From contig NZ_JAPWGY010000011.1 of assembly GCF_027214005.1 (NCBI RefSeq), forward strand, positions 1 through 64,000: a DNA stretch of 64,000 nt, given 5' to 3'. Origin of the DNA: Kiloniella laminariae (GTDB lineage: Bacteria > Pseudomonadota > Alphaproteobacteria > Kiloniellales > Kiloniellaceae). The translations under genes and the position numbers were made by a program. Shown here in pieces: positions 46,278-55,208 of the stretch (the stretch's first letter is position 1; each line of letters begins with the position of its first letter). The notes beneath the pieces were generated by a model. That model saw nothing but the letters and a program-made list of their open reading frames with translations. It was not told the DNA's origin and did no database searches.

Positions 46278-46727
46278 ATGCTCGCTGTTGCCGAAGAAAT
46301 GAATTACGCTGAAACCTGCCTTGATGGGAAAACCTTCCTCGAGATGGAGGAAGAGTTGCTCTATGTGCCTGAGCACACCGAACAGGGAGTTCACAACCTG
46401 CAGGGCATGCTTGCCAACTCGATCCTGTACGATAACGCCACAAGGAATAAATCTTCTGATCTTAATCAGGCCTTGCGCATGACCGAGGCCGGATCCCGCA
46501 TCTTGGCCGATCTTTGTGCTGAAGACGAAGGGGATCAAGACAGTATCGACAACGCAGAGACAATGGTTTCCAGATCACCTCGTCCTACTTCTTTTATGGG
46601 CATGGGCATGCTGTCTTATTTTATGCACGCTGATGATCTTGAGGACCATTGCGAGACTGCCCCAATGACTGTCCTGCTGGATGAAGAAGAGCTTGCACCG
46701 GTTCCTCTCGTCTCTGTCTTTCATTAA
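46278..46727 (+). CDS. Acidic hypothetical protein
   Basis: 149 residues with many Glu and Asp and no recognised domain. Segments such as EEMNYAETCLDGKTFLEMEE suggest a helical N-terminal half; there is no signal peptide. It converges with a MocR-type gene, 22 bases away. Function unknown. Confidence 0.6.
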   Translation: MLAVAEEMNYAETCLDGKTFLEMEEELLYVPEHTEQGVHNLQGMLANSILYDNATRNKSSDLNQALRMTEAGSRILADLCAEDEGDQDSIDNAETMVSRSPRPTSFMGMGMLSYFMHADDLEDHCETAPMTVLLDEEELAPVPLVSVFH

Positions 46728-46749
46728 TCGTAAAAATCAGACCTGTATT

Positions 46750-48231
46750 TTAATTCTGCTTCAGGCTTTGCCTTGTCGCTTTTTCCAGTTGATGGATACC
46801 TTCGCCAATAAATTTTTTCTCGATCGCTGTATAGCCCAGTCTGAAATTTGATCTGGGTTGATTGTCACCAGAATAGTAGACATTCCCGGGTTCAAGGACG
46901 ACGCCCTGTTTCAAGGCATTATCCCGTAAAACATTACTGTCGAGATCTTGTGGTCCTTTGACCCAGATGCTGGAGCCGCCATAGGCTGGCTGGACATGAA
47001 AACCGATTTCGGAAGCCTCCAAAGCCTGTGTTATTTCCAACCAGCGGCTTTTGTAAATTCTGTGCAGGCGTTTGCGTAAGGCATCGTGATGGCCCAAAGC
47101 AAGGAAGAGAGCCATGGTTCGCTGGTTATTGGTTGGGGTGTGGCGGTGCATCAGGCGCGCCAGTGCTCTGGCTTCACGAATAACGGGGGCAGGACCCACG
47201 AGATAGCCCAGTCTCAAACCGGGGAAAAATGATTTTGACAGGCTGCCGACATAGATAACCCGTCCTGATTGATCCAGGGATTTTATGGCGGGTGTCGGCG
47301 TGCCGATAAAGTTCAGTTCCGGTTCGTAATCATCTTCGATAATAATGATATTTTCCCGCTCGGCCTTGTCCAACAGGGCGCGTCGTCGCTCGATAGGCAG
47401 TGTGACAGTGGTGGGAAATTGGTGGCTTGGTGTGATGTAGAGCAGATCACAGCCAGTGAGCTGTTGATCCGGGATCAGCCCTTGATCATCGATTTCCAGC
47501 TGGCGCATGGCTGACCCTGTTAACTCGATCATGTTTCTCAGGTCGGGGTAGCCGGGGTTCTCTACACCGGCCAGGCTGTTCTTGTTAAGAAAAAGCTGCG
47601 TCAGCATAAAGAGGCTGTTTTGCGCCCCCGCAGTTACCAGGATTTCATCCTCACGGGCATGTATCCCCCGGGCAGGCAGGAGACGCGTGCGGATTTGTTC
47701 GATCAGGAAAGGGTCATCTGTTCCCAGACGGTCCTCGGTCCAGTCAGCCATTGCGTTAAGGCTCAGCGCTTGCCGGGAACAGTCCCGCCAGGCTGTAATG
47801 GGAAACAGGGCCTTGTCGACCTGTGCTGTGACAAAGGGATAGGGATAGTCACGCCAGTTTGCCGGTTTTTCGATATTGGCCTGACGGGTTGGTTGTCGTC
47901 TCAGATGGGTTGAGAAATCAGTTGTTGCAATAGCGGAAGGGGGGGGGCTTTCTGTTTCGAATGGAGAATGGCTTGGCAATGTCAGTCGGTCACTGACGCA
48001 GATACGGCTTCGTTCCCTGCTGGAGAGAAAACCATCATCAATCAATGCCTGATAAGCTTGGGTAACGGTGATGCGTGAGACCTTTAGCTGGGTGGCCAGC
48101 TTGCGGCTTGAAGGGACTGCAGCCCCAGGCGGCAGGCTCCCGCCCAGAATACCGTTAACCAGTTGTCGCCGGATCTGTAGCTGCAGGGACTCTTCACTAT
48201 TTCGGTCGAGAACAAAAAGTTGGTCAGGCAT
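46750..48231 (-). CDS. PdxR/MocR-type GntR/aminotransferase regulator
   Basis: 493 residues. A GntR winged helix (SSRKLATQLKVSRITVTQAY) is followed by an aminotransferase-like domain with YITPSHQFPTTVTLPI, IIEDDYEPELNF and the PLP-lysine block GSLSKSFFPGLRLGYLVGP. PdxR members activate PLP synthesis or amino-acid genes. No such gene lies next to it, so the target is unknown. The two CTGGATATAG repeats at 48276 and 48299 are in its promoter and may be its own operator. Confidence 0.88.
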   Translation of the reverse strand: MPDQLFVLDRNSEESLQLQIRRQLVNGILGGSLPPGAAVPSSRKLATQLKVSRITVTQAYQALIDDGFLSSRERSRICVSDRLTLPSHSPFETESPPPSAIATTDFSTHLRRQPTRQANIEKPANWRDYPYPFVTAQVDKALFPITAWRDCSRQALSLNAMADWTEDRLGTDDPFLIEQIRTRLLPARGIHAREDEILVTAGAQNSLFMLTQLFLNKNSLAGVENPGYPDLRNMIELTGSAMRQLEIDDQGLIPDQQLTGCDLLYITPSHQFPTTVTLPIERRRALLDKAERENIIIIEDDYEPELNFIGTPTPAIKSLDQSGRVIYVGSLSKSFFPGLRLGYLVGPAPVIREARALARLMHRHTPTNNQRTMALFLALGHHDALRKRLHRIYKSRWLEITQALEASEIGFHVQPAYGGSSIWVKGPQDLDSNVLRDNALKQGVVLEPGNVYYSGDNQPRSNFRLGYTAIEKKFIGEGIHQLEKATRQSLKQN

Positions 48232-48275
48232 TCCGATATTTTCTTGGGTTGAAAAGGGTCGAAAAAATGTCCGTT

Positions 48276-48409
48276 CTGGATATAGAAAGTGTATCTAGCT
48301 GGATATAGTGTAATTTAATACTGCTTTTCGTAAAAGCCGAACAATGAATACCTTTGAGAATGTGCCTTGTGGAAAAGCCGGGCAAAAAGTCCGCCGAAAA
48401 TGAATACCT
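48276..48409. promoter_or_regulatory. Repeat-rich upstream region of the second MocR gene
   Basis: CTGGATATAG occurs twice in direct orientation at 48276-48285 and 48299-48308 (23 bases apart), 45-77 bases before the MocR start: the layout of a MocR operator. Further out an imperfect direct repeat is present: GCCGAACAATGAATACCT (48336-48353) and GCCGAAAATGAATACCT (48393-48409). Confidence 0.5.
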
Positions 48410-48443
48410 GATCTTATAAAGTTCAAGTGAATTCATCAGGGCT

Positions 48444-48890
48444 TTATGTTCCGTTCTGGCGCAGTGTATTGTTCAACTGTTTTAGTTGGGTAAGCAGCTG
48501 TTGAAATGTTTCGAGGTCAAGGCCGCTGGAACAGGCAACGGCCTGTTGCATTTCGGCGATCTTGCCTTCAAGGGAGCGTGCTTTTGCACTCAGACCAACC
48601 ATGACTTTACGTTCGTCTTCGCTGCTGCGCTCCCTTGTTACCAGTCCGGATTTTTCCATGCGTTTGAGCAGCGGGGAAAGGGTGCCTGAATCAAGATGCA
48701 GCAATTCTCCCAGTTCCTTGACCGGGATCTGTGTCTTGGGCTCCAGAGCCAGATAGGCAAGATATTGAGGATAGGTCATGTCCAGCGCAGACAGGAAGGG
48801 GCCGTATTTTTTGATAATTGCCTGGGAACTGGAATAGAGCGCGAAGCAGAGCTGTTCTTCCAGGCAGGATATCTTTTGGTTTTCAGGCAT
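48444..48890 (-). CDS. ohrR: MarR-family organic peroxide sensor OhrR
   Basis: 148 residues from the ATG at 48890; the frame is open upstream to 49040 but that part is not family-like. Residue C15 in EEQLCFALYSSSQ matches the redox-sensing cysteine of OhrR, followed by the YPQYLAYLALEP and SGTLSPLLKRMEKSGLVTRE winged helix. Oxidation by organic hydroperoxides releases it from ohr. A second cysteine, C9, is nearby. The ohr gene lies upstream in the same direction. Confidence 0.9.
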   Translation of the reverse strand: MPENQKISCLEEQLCFALYSSSQAIIKKYGPFLSALDMTYPQYLAYLALEPKTQIPVKELGELLHLDSGTLSPLLKRMEKSGLVTRERSSEDERKVMVGLSAKARSLEGKIAEMQQAVACSSGLDLETFQQLLTQLKQLNNTLRQNGT

Positions 48891-48976
48891 GTTTATCTGT
48901 CTTAAGTATCTCTGGTCACATATAAGCCGGGTCGAAAAGAACTCCCGGAAAGGGTCGTTGAAAAATAGGTTACAAT

Positions 48977-49058
48977 CAGGTCGGGGGAAAGGGGGATTTC
49001 CCCCCGACCTGCTTCGGATTGAAACATCAACAGATATCAATCGATATCTGCCGATATC
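48977..49058. other. Hairpin and GATATC repeat cluster between ohr and ohrR
   Basis: CAGGTCGGGGGAAA (48977-48990) pairs with TTTCCCCCCGACCTG (48997-49011), a strong hairpin downstream of ohr on the minus strand without an adjacent T-run. Just beyond, GATATC occurs three times at exactly 10-base spacing (49033, 49043, 49053), the first two inside CAGATATCAATCGATATCTG. Confidence 0.6.
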
Positions 49059-49096
49059 CTTGCTCCAATCCTGACGCCGTACTTGGGGATGTTTCC

Positions 49097-49525
49097 TTAG
49101 CTGGCAAGGCTCAGTTTTACATCGACGTTGCCGCGGGTGGCATTGGAATAGGGGCAGACCTTGTGCGCTTTCGCGATCAGGTCTTCTGCCTTGGCCTTTT
49201 CAATGCCGGGCAGGGAAATGTTCAGCGAAGCGGTGATGTTAAAGCCGCCTGTGATCGGCCCGATACCAACTTCACTGGCAATTTTTGTATCTGCGGGCAG
49301 GGCGATTTTTTCCTGCCCGGCAACAACCTTGAGGGCACCAATAAAGCAAGCAGCATAGCCTGCAGCAAACATCTGCTCCGGGTTTACGCCGAAATTACCC
49401 GCGCCACCGAGCTCTTTCGGGGTTGTCAGGGCCAGATCCAAAGCACCGTCATCAGACTTGATATGGCCTTCGCGTCCACCTGTTGCTTCGGCGCGGGCGG
49501 TATAGAGAATTTTTTCGGGTGTCAT
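49097..49525 (-). CDS. ohr: Organic hydroperoxide resistance protein Ohr
   Basis: 142 residues of the OsmC/Ohr family. The redox pair is C60 (GYAACFIGAL) and C124 (HKVCPYSNATRGN), and the FGVNPEQMFAAGYAACF block is typical of Ohr rather than OsmC. It reduces organic hydroperoxides with lipoyl-type thiols. Regulated by the nearby OhrR, with the inverted repeat at 49545-49593 as likely operator. Confidence 0.95.
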   Translation of the reverse strand: MTPEKILYTARAEATGGREGHIKSDDGALDLALTTPKELGGAGNFGVNPEQMFAAGYAACFIGALKVVAGQEKIALPADTKIASEVGIGPITGGFNITASLNISLPGIEKAKAEDLIAKAHKVCPYSNATRGNVDVKLSLAS

Positions 49526-49544
49526 GTTTTGCTCCTGTTGGCAT

Positions 49545-49593
49545 GAATAATATTAATTGTTAGTAATTATATTGTGCGCAATTCATATTATTC
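49545..49593. promoter_or_regulatory. Likely OhrR operator upstream of ohr
   Basis: GAATAATATTAATTG (49545-49559) and CAATTCATATTATTC (49579-49593) pair over 15 bases with one mismatch. Between and within them are the half-sites TAATTGTTAGTAATTA (49554-49569) and ATTGTGCGCAAT, which resemble the TACAATT-AATTGTA OhrR boxes. It lies 20 bases before the ohr start. Confidence 0.6.
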
Positions 49594-49639
49594 AAGAAAA
49601 TTCTGCATAATTGTCAAACAAAGGAAACTGAGCTGCCGC

Positions 49640-50110
49640 TTAGAGAATTTTTTCCATACGGAAGTTGATCAGTTTTTCCCCCCGAAGTTCGACCTGTTGT
49701 TCAGCAAGAACCTGGAAACCCAATTTTTCGAAAAAGGGGCGCGCGGTGATGCTGACTTCAGCATAGAGGCGGCGCAATTTTTGACCTACAGCCTCGTCTT
49801 CCAGCTTTTGCATCAGCAACTTGCCCGTCCCCTGGCCCTGATGTCTGTGGCTGACGTAGAAACAGTCGATGTGACCATCGATATCCAGCTCGGCAAACCC
49901 GGCAATATTCCCCGTATCCTGTTTGTCTTCTGCAACAAATATCCTGTAGCTGGCTGTTCTTTCCAGCCACCCTTCCGGGGTGAATTCTCCCCCGGTCCAG
50001 GCAGCGATCTGTGCCGGGCTGTAGTCGCGTATGTTGACCTGACGCACCGTGTCGCGAAAAAGCCGGAACAGGGTTTCCGCTTCTTCCTGCCTGAATTCTC
50101 TAATGATCAT
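49640..50110 (-). CDS. GNAT-family N-acetyltransferase
   Basis: 156 residues. The N-terminus IIREFRQEEAETLFRLFRDT and the acetyl-CoA motif VSHRHQGQGTGKLLMQKLED, near residues 90-110, are clear; the C-terminus has RPFFEKLGFQVL. It resembles the YafP/putative acetyltransferase group. It overlaps the end of the GlcD-like gene by 4 bases (ATGA), so it is translationally coupled to it. The substrate is unknown. Confidence 0.85.
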   Translation of the reverse strand: MIIREFRQEEAETLFRLFRDTVRQVNIRDYSPAQIAAWTGGEFTPEGWLERTASYRIFVAEDKQDTGNIAGFAELDIDGHIDCFYVSHRHQGQGTGKLLMQKLEDEAVGQKLRRLYAEVSITARPFFEKLGFQVLAEQQVELRGEKLINFRMEKIL

Positions 50111-51570
50111 GATCGTGGGGAAACGGGCAAAAGTTTGCCAGGGTTCATCAGGTTTTTTGGATCAAGGCTTTGTTTGATCTGTTGCATCATCCTGATTTCC
50201 AAAGGCGATTTATAGTGGAGGTTTTCTTCCAGTTTGACCCGGCCAATGCCGTGTTCCGCTGATATACTTCCCCCCATGTCGACCACGATGTCATGGACAA
50301 TCCGATTGAGCCTGTCCCAGTGGGCGAGATAATCATTTATATCCATGCCCGGAGGCTGGCTGAGATTATAGTGGATGTTGCCATCGCCGATATGACCGAA
50401 GGGATAGGGTCGGATACCGGGCAGATAAGATTCTACCGCAGCATTGGCCTTGCTGATAAAGGCCGGGATTGCTGAAAGAGGGACAGCAATATCATGTTTG
50501 ATCGACCCGCCCTCGGCCTTTTGGCAAAGGGTGATGTTTTCACGCAAACGCCAGAAACTGTCGGCCTGTGCCGTGTTTTGCGCCAAGGCAGCATCATGGA
50601 TCAGGCCTGCTTCAAGCGCCTGTTCGAGAAAGCTTTCGAACAGCAAGGGCAAGTTTGCCTGTGGGGTTCCGGCGCTGGCTTCCAGCAGAATATACCAGTC
50701 GTAGGGTTGCCCCAGTGGATCAGTAATGTCCTGTCCGTGTTTCAAGGCAAAGTCCAAAGCAATACGGGGGATCAGCTCAAAAGAGTTGAGCGCTTCACCA
50801 ATGAGCGATTGGGCAAGGCCGAGCAGGGGCGGGGCATCATCAAGTTGCCGGAGACCAATAAAAGCGGTGCTGCGTTCCTTCATGGCTGGGAAAAGCTTGA
50901 GCACGGCAGCGGTAATAACCCCGAGTGTTCCTTCCGAGCCGATAAACAGCTGTTTGAGATCATACCCGGTATTGTCCTTGCGCAGGGATCGCAAGCCGTC
51001 CCAGATCTCGCCATCAGCTGTTACAACCTCCAGCCCGAGGACCAGTGCACGGGTGTTGCCATAACGGATGACATTGATGCCTCCGGCATTGCTGGCGATA
51101 TTGCCGCCGATCTGACAGCTGCCCTCCGACCCCAGAGACAGCGGAAAGAAACGATCAGCCTTGGCAGCTGCTTCCTGAATGTTCTGCAGGATGCAGCCAG
51201 CCTCGACAGTCATGGTGTTGTTCAGTGGGTCGAGGTTCCTGACTTTGTTCATACGGCTGAGGTTAAGGATAATCGCCCGATCTTCGGCAAAGGCAATCCC
51301 GGCACTGACCAACCCGGTATTGCCGCCCTGTGGGACAATCGCAATGTCGTGATCTTGGCAGAGCTTTATAACCTGTGCGACTTCTCCTGTTGTCCCGGGT
51401 TTGACCACACAGGCCGTTGCCCCGACAAAGCGTCCGCGCTGTTCCGTTACGTGCGGCAGGATTCCTTCAGCCTTGGTCAGAAGCCCCCTGTCGCCCACGA
51501 TCCGCTTCAGGGCAGGGAGGAAGCCATCGGGCAATGCGGGAAGTGAAACCGGGGTTGAAGAAGGAGCCAT
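50107..51570 (-). CDS. FAD-linked hydroxyacid dehydrogenase (GlcD/D2HGDH-like)
   Basis: 487 residues from the ATG at 51570. The vanillyl-alcohol-oxidase FAD fold has VVPQGGNTGLVSAG, LSLGSEGSCQIGGNIASNAG and GSEGTLGVITAAVLKLFP; the C-terminal FAD-oxidase domain has HIGDGNIHYN and SAEHGIGRVK. It is a flavin enzyme for 2-hydroxyacids such as D-lactate, glycolate or D-2-hydroxyglutarate. A longer open frame reaches 51753, but that would overlap the photolyase gene and adds non-conserved residues. Confidence 0.88.
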   Translation of the reverse strand: MAPSSTPVSLPALPDGFLPALKRIVGDRGLLTKAEGILPHVTEQRGRFVGATACVVKPGTTGEVAQVIKLCQDHDIAIVPQGGNTGLVSAGIAFAEDRAIILNLSRMNKVRNLDPLNNTMTVEAGCILQNIQEAAAKADRFFPLSLGSEGSCQIGGNIASNAGGINVIRYGNTRALVLGLEVVTADGEIWDGLRSLRKDNTGYDLKQLFIGSEGTLGVITAAVLKLFPAMKERSTAFIGLRQLDDAPPLLGLAQSLIGEALNSFELIPRIALDFALKHGQDITDPLGQPYDWYILLEASAGTPQANLPLLFESFLEQALEAGLIHDAALAQNTAQADSFWRLRENITLCQKAEGGSIKHDIAVPLSAIPAFISKANAAVESYLPGIRPYPFGHIGDGNIHYNLSQPPGMDINDYLAHWDRLNRIVHDIVVDMGGSISAEHGIGRVKLEENLHYKSPLEIRMMQQIKQSLDPKNLMNPGKLLPVSPRS

Positions 51571-51697
51571 GACAGAACTGGAGCTTTTATAAAGGTTTAG
51601 AAGCAGGATGAGCTTCATTTTAAATCTAGTGTGCTTTTGGGCCAAGCGCCAGATCAAAGCTTTTGATTTTCCCCATAGGGTTATTATTCGCAGATGT

Positions 51698-53140
51698 TTA
51701 TAACGACTTGAGCGCGGCAAGTGCCCGATTGCGTGCCGCTGCGTGATCAACAATCGGGCGGGGATAATCCTTGCCCAGTGTCACGCCAGCCTGTTTCAGC
51801 ACATTTTCGGGGCCCAGCCAGGGGGCGTGAATGTATTTTGCAGGCAGATTGCCCAGTTCGGGAACCCAGCGCTTGATATATACACCATCGGGATCGAATT
51901 TTTCTCCCTGGAGGACGGGATTGAAAATCCGGAAATAGGGTGCGGCATCAGCACCGCAACCGGCGACCCACTGCCAGCTCGCTGCATTGTTGGCGAGATC
52001 AGCATCAACCAGTGTATCCCAGAACCATTTCTGTCCCTGTCGCCAGTCAATCAGCAAATGCTTGATCAGAAAAGAAGCGGTGATCATCCGCACACGGTTG
52101 TGCATCCAGCCGCTGTGCCAGAGTTCGCGCATGCCTGCATCAACCAGAGGATAGCCCGTCAGACCGCGTTGCCAGGCGACAAGCTGATCCTCATCCTTGC
52201 GCCAGGGAAATTCTGAAAACTTCTGCCGGAAAGGTCTGGATGGAAGATCGGGGGTGTGATGAAGAAGATGATGAGAGAATTCCCGCCAGATCAGTTCTTT
52301 CAGGAAAACCTCGGCCCCCTGTGAGGGGAAGCCGTTTTCGATAACACATTTGCTCAGGGTGCGTTGCCAGCAGGAGCGGGGAGTGATCTCCCCAAAATGC
52401 AGATGTGGTGACAGGCGCGATGTTCCTTTGATGCCGGGCCGATCCCGATCAGAGGAATAGCGGTTTAGATGCTCCTCGATGAAATTCTCAAGCGCGGCGT
52501 CTGCGCCCTGTTCTCCCGGTTGCCAGTTCTCTGCCAGTCCGGTGCTCCAGTCCGGTTTTGTCGGACAAAGGTTCCAGCTGCGGAGGTCATCACTTGAGGG
52601 AAGGTTTGCAGGAGCCGGAAGTTTCTCGGGGCGGGGTCTGATGCCTTCAGTCTGGAGCTGCTTCAAACCGGCCTTGTAAAAAGGGGTGTAGACCTTGAAG
52701 GGCTGCTGCGACCCGGTTTTCAGACTTTCCGGTTCGAAGAGTAGATTTCCACCAAAACGTCGGGCGGCAATCCCGGATGCCTTGAGTTCGTGCGCCAGAA
52801 TTTTTTCTTCTTCTGCGGCCCAGGGTTCATAGCATCGGGTGAAAAATACAGTACTGGCTTTCGTTTCCACCGCCAGATCGCGAATAACATTGACAGCAGA
52901 TCCCTTGCGAAAAACAATCCGGTTGCCATAGGGCAGAAGATCCCGGTTCAGGTTTTCCAGGCTGTGATGAAGAAACCAGTTCGAAGCGGCTCCAGCGGTC
53001 CAGTCAACGGCTGATATGTCATCGTGAACATAGAGCAGGATGACCGGAGCACCATTTTGGCCTGCGGCGGTGAGGGCGGGGTTGTCTGCAAGCCGAAGAT
53101 CGCGACGAAACCAGTGAATAACGGGGCCGGGCATTGTCAT
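51698..53140 (-). CDS. phrB: CPD photolyase (class I)
   Basis: 480 residues. The antenna-binding N-terminus has IHWFRRDLRLADNPAL, and the FAD-binding C-terminus has YPLVDAGMRELWHSGWMHNR, WQWVAGCGADAAPYFRIFNP. It repairs cyclobutane pyrimidine dimers using blue light. The FAD and tryptophan-chain blocks are intact, so it should be active. It is divergent from the HAD gene and precedes the GlcD-like gene. Confidence 0.93.
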   Translation of the reverse strand: MTMPGPVIHWFRRDLRLADNPALTAAGQNGAPVILLYVHDDISAVDWTAGAASNWFLHHSLENLNRDLLPYGNRIVFRKGSAVNVIRDLAVETKASTVFFTRCYEPWAAEEEKILAHELKASGIAARRFGGNLLFEPESLKTGSQQPFKVYTPFYKAGLKQLQTEGIRPRPEKLPAPANLPSSDDLRSWNLCPTKPDWSTGLAENWQPGEQGADAALENFIEEHLNRYSSDRDRPGIKGTSRLSPHLHFGEITPRSCWQRTLSKCVIENGFPSQGAEVFLKELIWREFSHHLLHHTPDLPSRPFRQKFSEFPWRKDEDQLVAWQRGLTGYPLVDAGMRELWHSGWMHNRVRMITASFLIKHLLIDWRQGQKWFWDTLVDADLANNAASWQWVAGCGADAAPYFRIFNPVLQGEKFDPDGVYIKRWVPELGNLPAKYIHAPWLGPENVLKQAGVTLGKDYPRPIVDHAAARNRALAALKSL

Positions 53141-53307
53141 GAAAAATATATTGCTCTATGGGATAATCTGTTGAAAATTAAATCATCTTTAAATGCCATG
53201 GTTGATATTGATGTAATATTTTCCATGACCCGGTTTTAATACCAGCCGGATTACACTATCAGATACGAAGCTTTACATCAGCTGGATCATAGGGAAAGAG
53301 TTTTATA

Positions 53308-53922
53308 ATGGCAAAAGCAGTCGTATTTGATCTCGGCGGTGTTCTGGTAGACTGGAATCTGCGATATCTCTATGGCACGATATTTGATGATGCGGATGAA
53401 ATGGAGCGGTTCCTCGGCTCTGTCTTTACCTTTGAAGCCAATCACAGACTGGACGCCGGGGAAGCCTTTGCGGATGTTATTGGCGAACTGCAACATAAAT
53501 TTCCACAGTATCATACCCCTCTTGAGGCGTTGCTGACCCGCTGGCCTGAAACGCTGGGCGAACAGATTGAGGGCACTGTGGAGATTCTGGAACAACTTCA
53601 TAGCGCTGAAGTGCCGCTTTATGCCCTGACCAACTGGTCAGCGGAAACCTTCCCTTTTGCCCAGGAACGTTTTCCCTTTCTGCAACACTTCCGCGGGATC
53701 ACGGTATCCGGCGAAGTGAAACTTGCCAAACCTGATCCGGCGATCTATCGACGCTTGCTGACGGATTTTTCACTGACAGCTGAGAATTGTGTCTTTATTG
53801 ATGACCGGGCAGATAACATTCTGATGGCGAAAGATCTGGGCTTTGAAACAGTTCACTTCATCGACCCCGAAAAACTGAAGAAGTCATTAATACAAATGAA
53901 CCTGTTATCTGATTTTGTTTGA
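53308..53922 (+). CDS. HAD-IA family hydrolase
   Basis: 204 residues. Motif I VVFDLGGVLVDW, motif II YALTNWSAE, motif III with K in KLAKPDPAIY, motif IV VFIDDRADNI. This is the haloacid-dehalogenase/YihX-like subgroup with a small helical cap. It hydrolyses a small phosphoester or C-halogen bond; substrate unknown. The MFS gene follows 21 bases later. Confidence 0.85.
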   Translation: MAKAVVFDLGGVLVDWNLRYLYGTIFDDADEMERFLGSVFTFEANHRLDAGEAFADVIGELQHKFPQYHTPLEALLTRWPETLGEQIEGTVEILEQLHSAEVPLYALTNWSAETFPFAQERFPFLQHFRGITVSGEVKLAKPDPAIYRRLLTDFSLTAENCVFIDDRADNILMAKDLGFETVHFIDPEKLKKSLIQMNLLSDFV

Positions 53923-53943
53923 TTTGAATACAAGGAAGGGATC

Positions 53944-55197
53944 ATGGCAGAACAAGCCCTGTTAGGGGGGATAGGGAAAGCCTTTGCTGATCGCAACTTT
54001 CGAATTTTCTCGGTTGGTTCGATTGCATCCTGGATCAGTTTCTTTGTCCAGATTATTGCTGTGTCGTGGTTCACCTGGGAATTGACGGGCTCAACCAGCT
54101 GGTTGGCGACCATGGCCTTGCTTGACATTGTGCCGAATGTCGTCCTTACGCCCTTTGGTGGTGTGCTTGCAGATCGTTATGACCGTTACCGGATTTTAAT
54201 GATCGCCTATGTATTGGCTCTTGTGCATGCCTTGGTTCTCGCCTTCCTTGCCCTGAATGGCGATCTGACAATTTGGGTGTTGGCGCTGATGGTCTTCATT
54301 CACGGTATTATTATCAGCCTGAGTGTTCCGTCCATGTATGGTATGCTTCCACGGTTTGTTGATAAGTCTCTACTTTCTTCAGCAATTGCCGTTAATTCCT
54401 CCTATAGCCAGTTTGCCGTTTTTGCAGGACCAGTCCTCGCAGGCTGGATTATCAGTGTCTATGGTGTTTCTTTGGCTTTTGCTGTCAATGCGCTGGGCTA
54501 TGTTGTGTTTTTAGGCTCGGCAATGCTGCTGAAAACACCTGAAGAGTATGTCAAGCCGGAGAGGAGCCAGAATAGTGTCTTGAAAGATATTGCCATAGGG
54601 GCTGATTATCTTCGTCAGCATCGCGGTATTTTCGGATTGCTGGCACTGTTACTGGTAGGGGATGTTCTAGGATCAAGTTTTTACTTCCTGAACCCGGCCT
54701 ATGCCGAACAGATTCTTGGAATGGGGGTAGAAGGTGTTTCCCTAATCCTGTCTTCTCTCGGGGTGGGGGCTACACTTTCAGCCCTTTGGCTTGCTTATCA
54801 GGGGGTGAAAGCAGTAGGAACCAATAAAATCCTCTGGTCGCTTCTGGTTTATATCTGTTGTATTGCTGGATTATTCTTGGCAGGAAATGTGTATTTGGCC
54901 GTTGCAGGCGCGGTTGTTCTGGGGATAACGGGCGAATTTCACCGGACAGGAACAATTTCGCTTATCCAATTGTCCGTTGCTGAGGAAATGCGGGGCAGGA
55001 CAATGGGCAGTGTTTTCATGTTGACCGAATTGACTGGGGGAATTGGGACCTATTTGCTCGGAACCTTTGCTGTTACACGGGGGCTGGTTACTCCGATGTT
55101 GATTGCCGTCGCTGTCAGTCTGGTTCTCTGGTTGGCCTTTTTCATCAGGCGTAAACAGTTGATCCGGTACCTTGATGATACAGTCAGGGCAATCTGA
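53944..55197 (+). CDS. MFS transporter (EntS-like, MFS_3)
   Basis: 417 residues with about 12 membrane helices. The A-like motif after helix 2 reads GGVLADRYDRYRILM, matching the enterobactin-exporter-like MFS_3 family. It would export a small molecule with proton exchange; the substrate is unknown. GGAAGGG before the ATG is a good ribosome site. It is in one direction with the HAD gene and converges with the Sua5 gene. Confidence 0.85.
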   Translation: MAEQALLGGIGKAFADRNFRIFSVGSIASWISFFVQIIAVSWFTWELTGSTSWLATMALLDIVPNVVLTPFGGVLADRYDRYRILMIAYVLALVHALVLAFLALNGDLTIWVLALMVFIHGIIISLSVPSMYGMLPRFVDKSLLSSAIAVNSSYSQFAVFAGPVLAGWIISVYGVSLAFAVNALGYVVFLGSAMLLKTPEEYVKPERSQNSVLKDIAIGADYLRQHRGIFGLLALLLVGDVLGSSFYFLNPAYAEQILGMGVEGVSLILSSLGVGATLSALWLAYQGVKAVGTNKILWSLLVYICCIAGLFLAGNVYLAVAGAVVLGITGEFHRTGTISLIQLSVAEEMRGRTMGSVFMLTELTGGIGTYLLGTFAVTRGLVTPMLIAVAVSLVLWLAFFIRRKQLIRYLDDTVRAI

Positions 55198-55208
55198 AAC
55201 TTGTTGGA

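Noticed and set aside
50494-51546. 350-residue frame opposite the GlcD-like gene
   Set aside because: Shadow of the strongly supported FAD enzyme.
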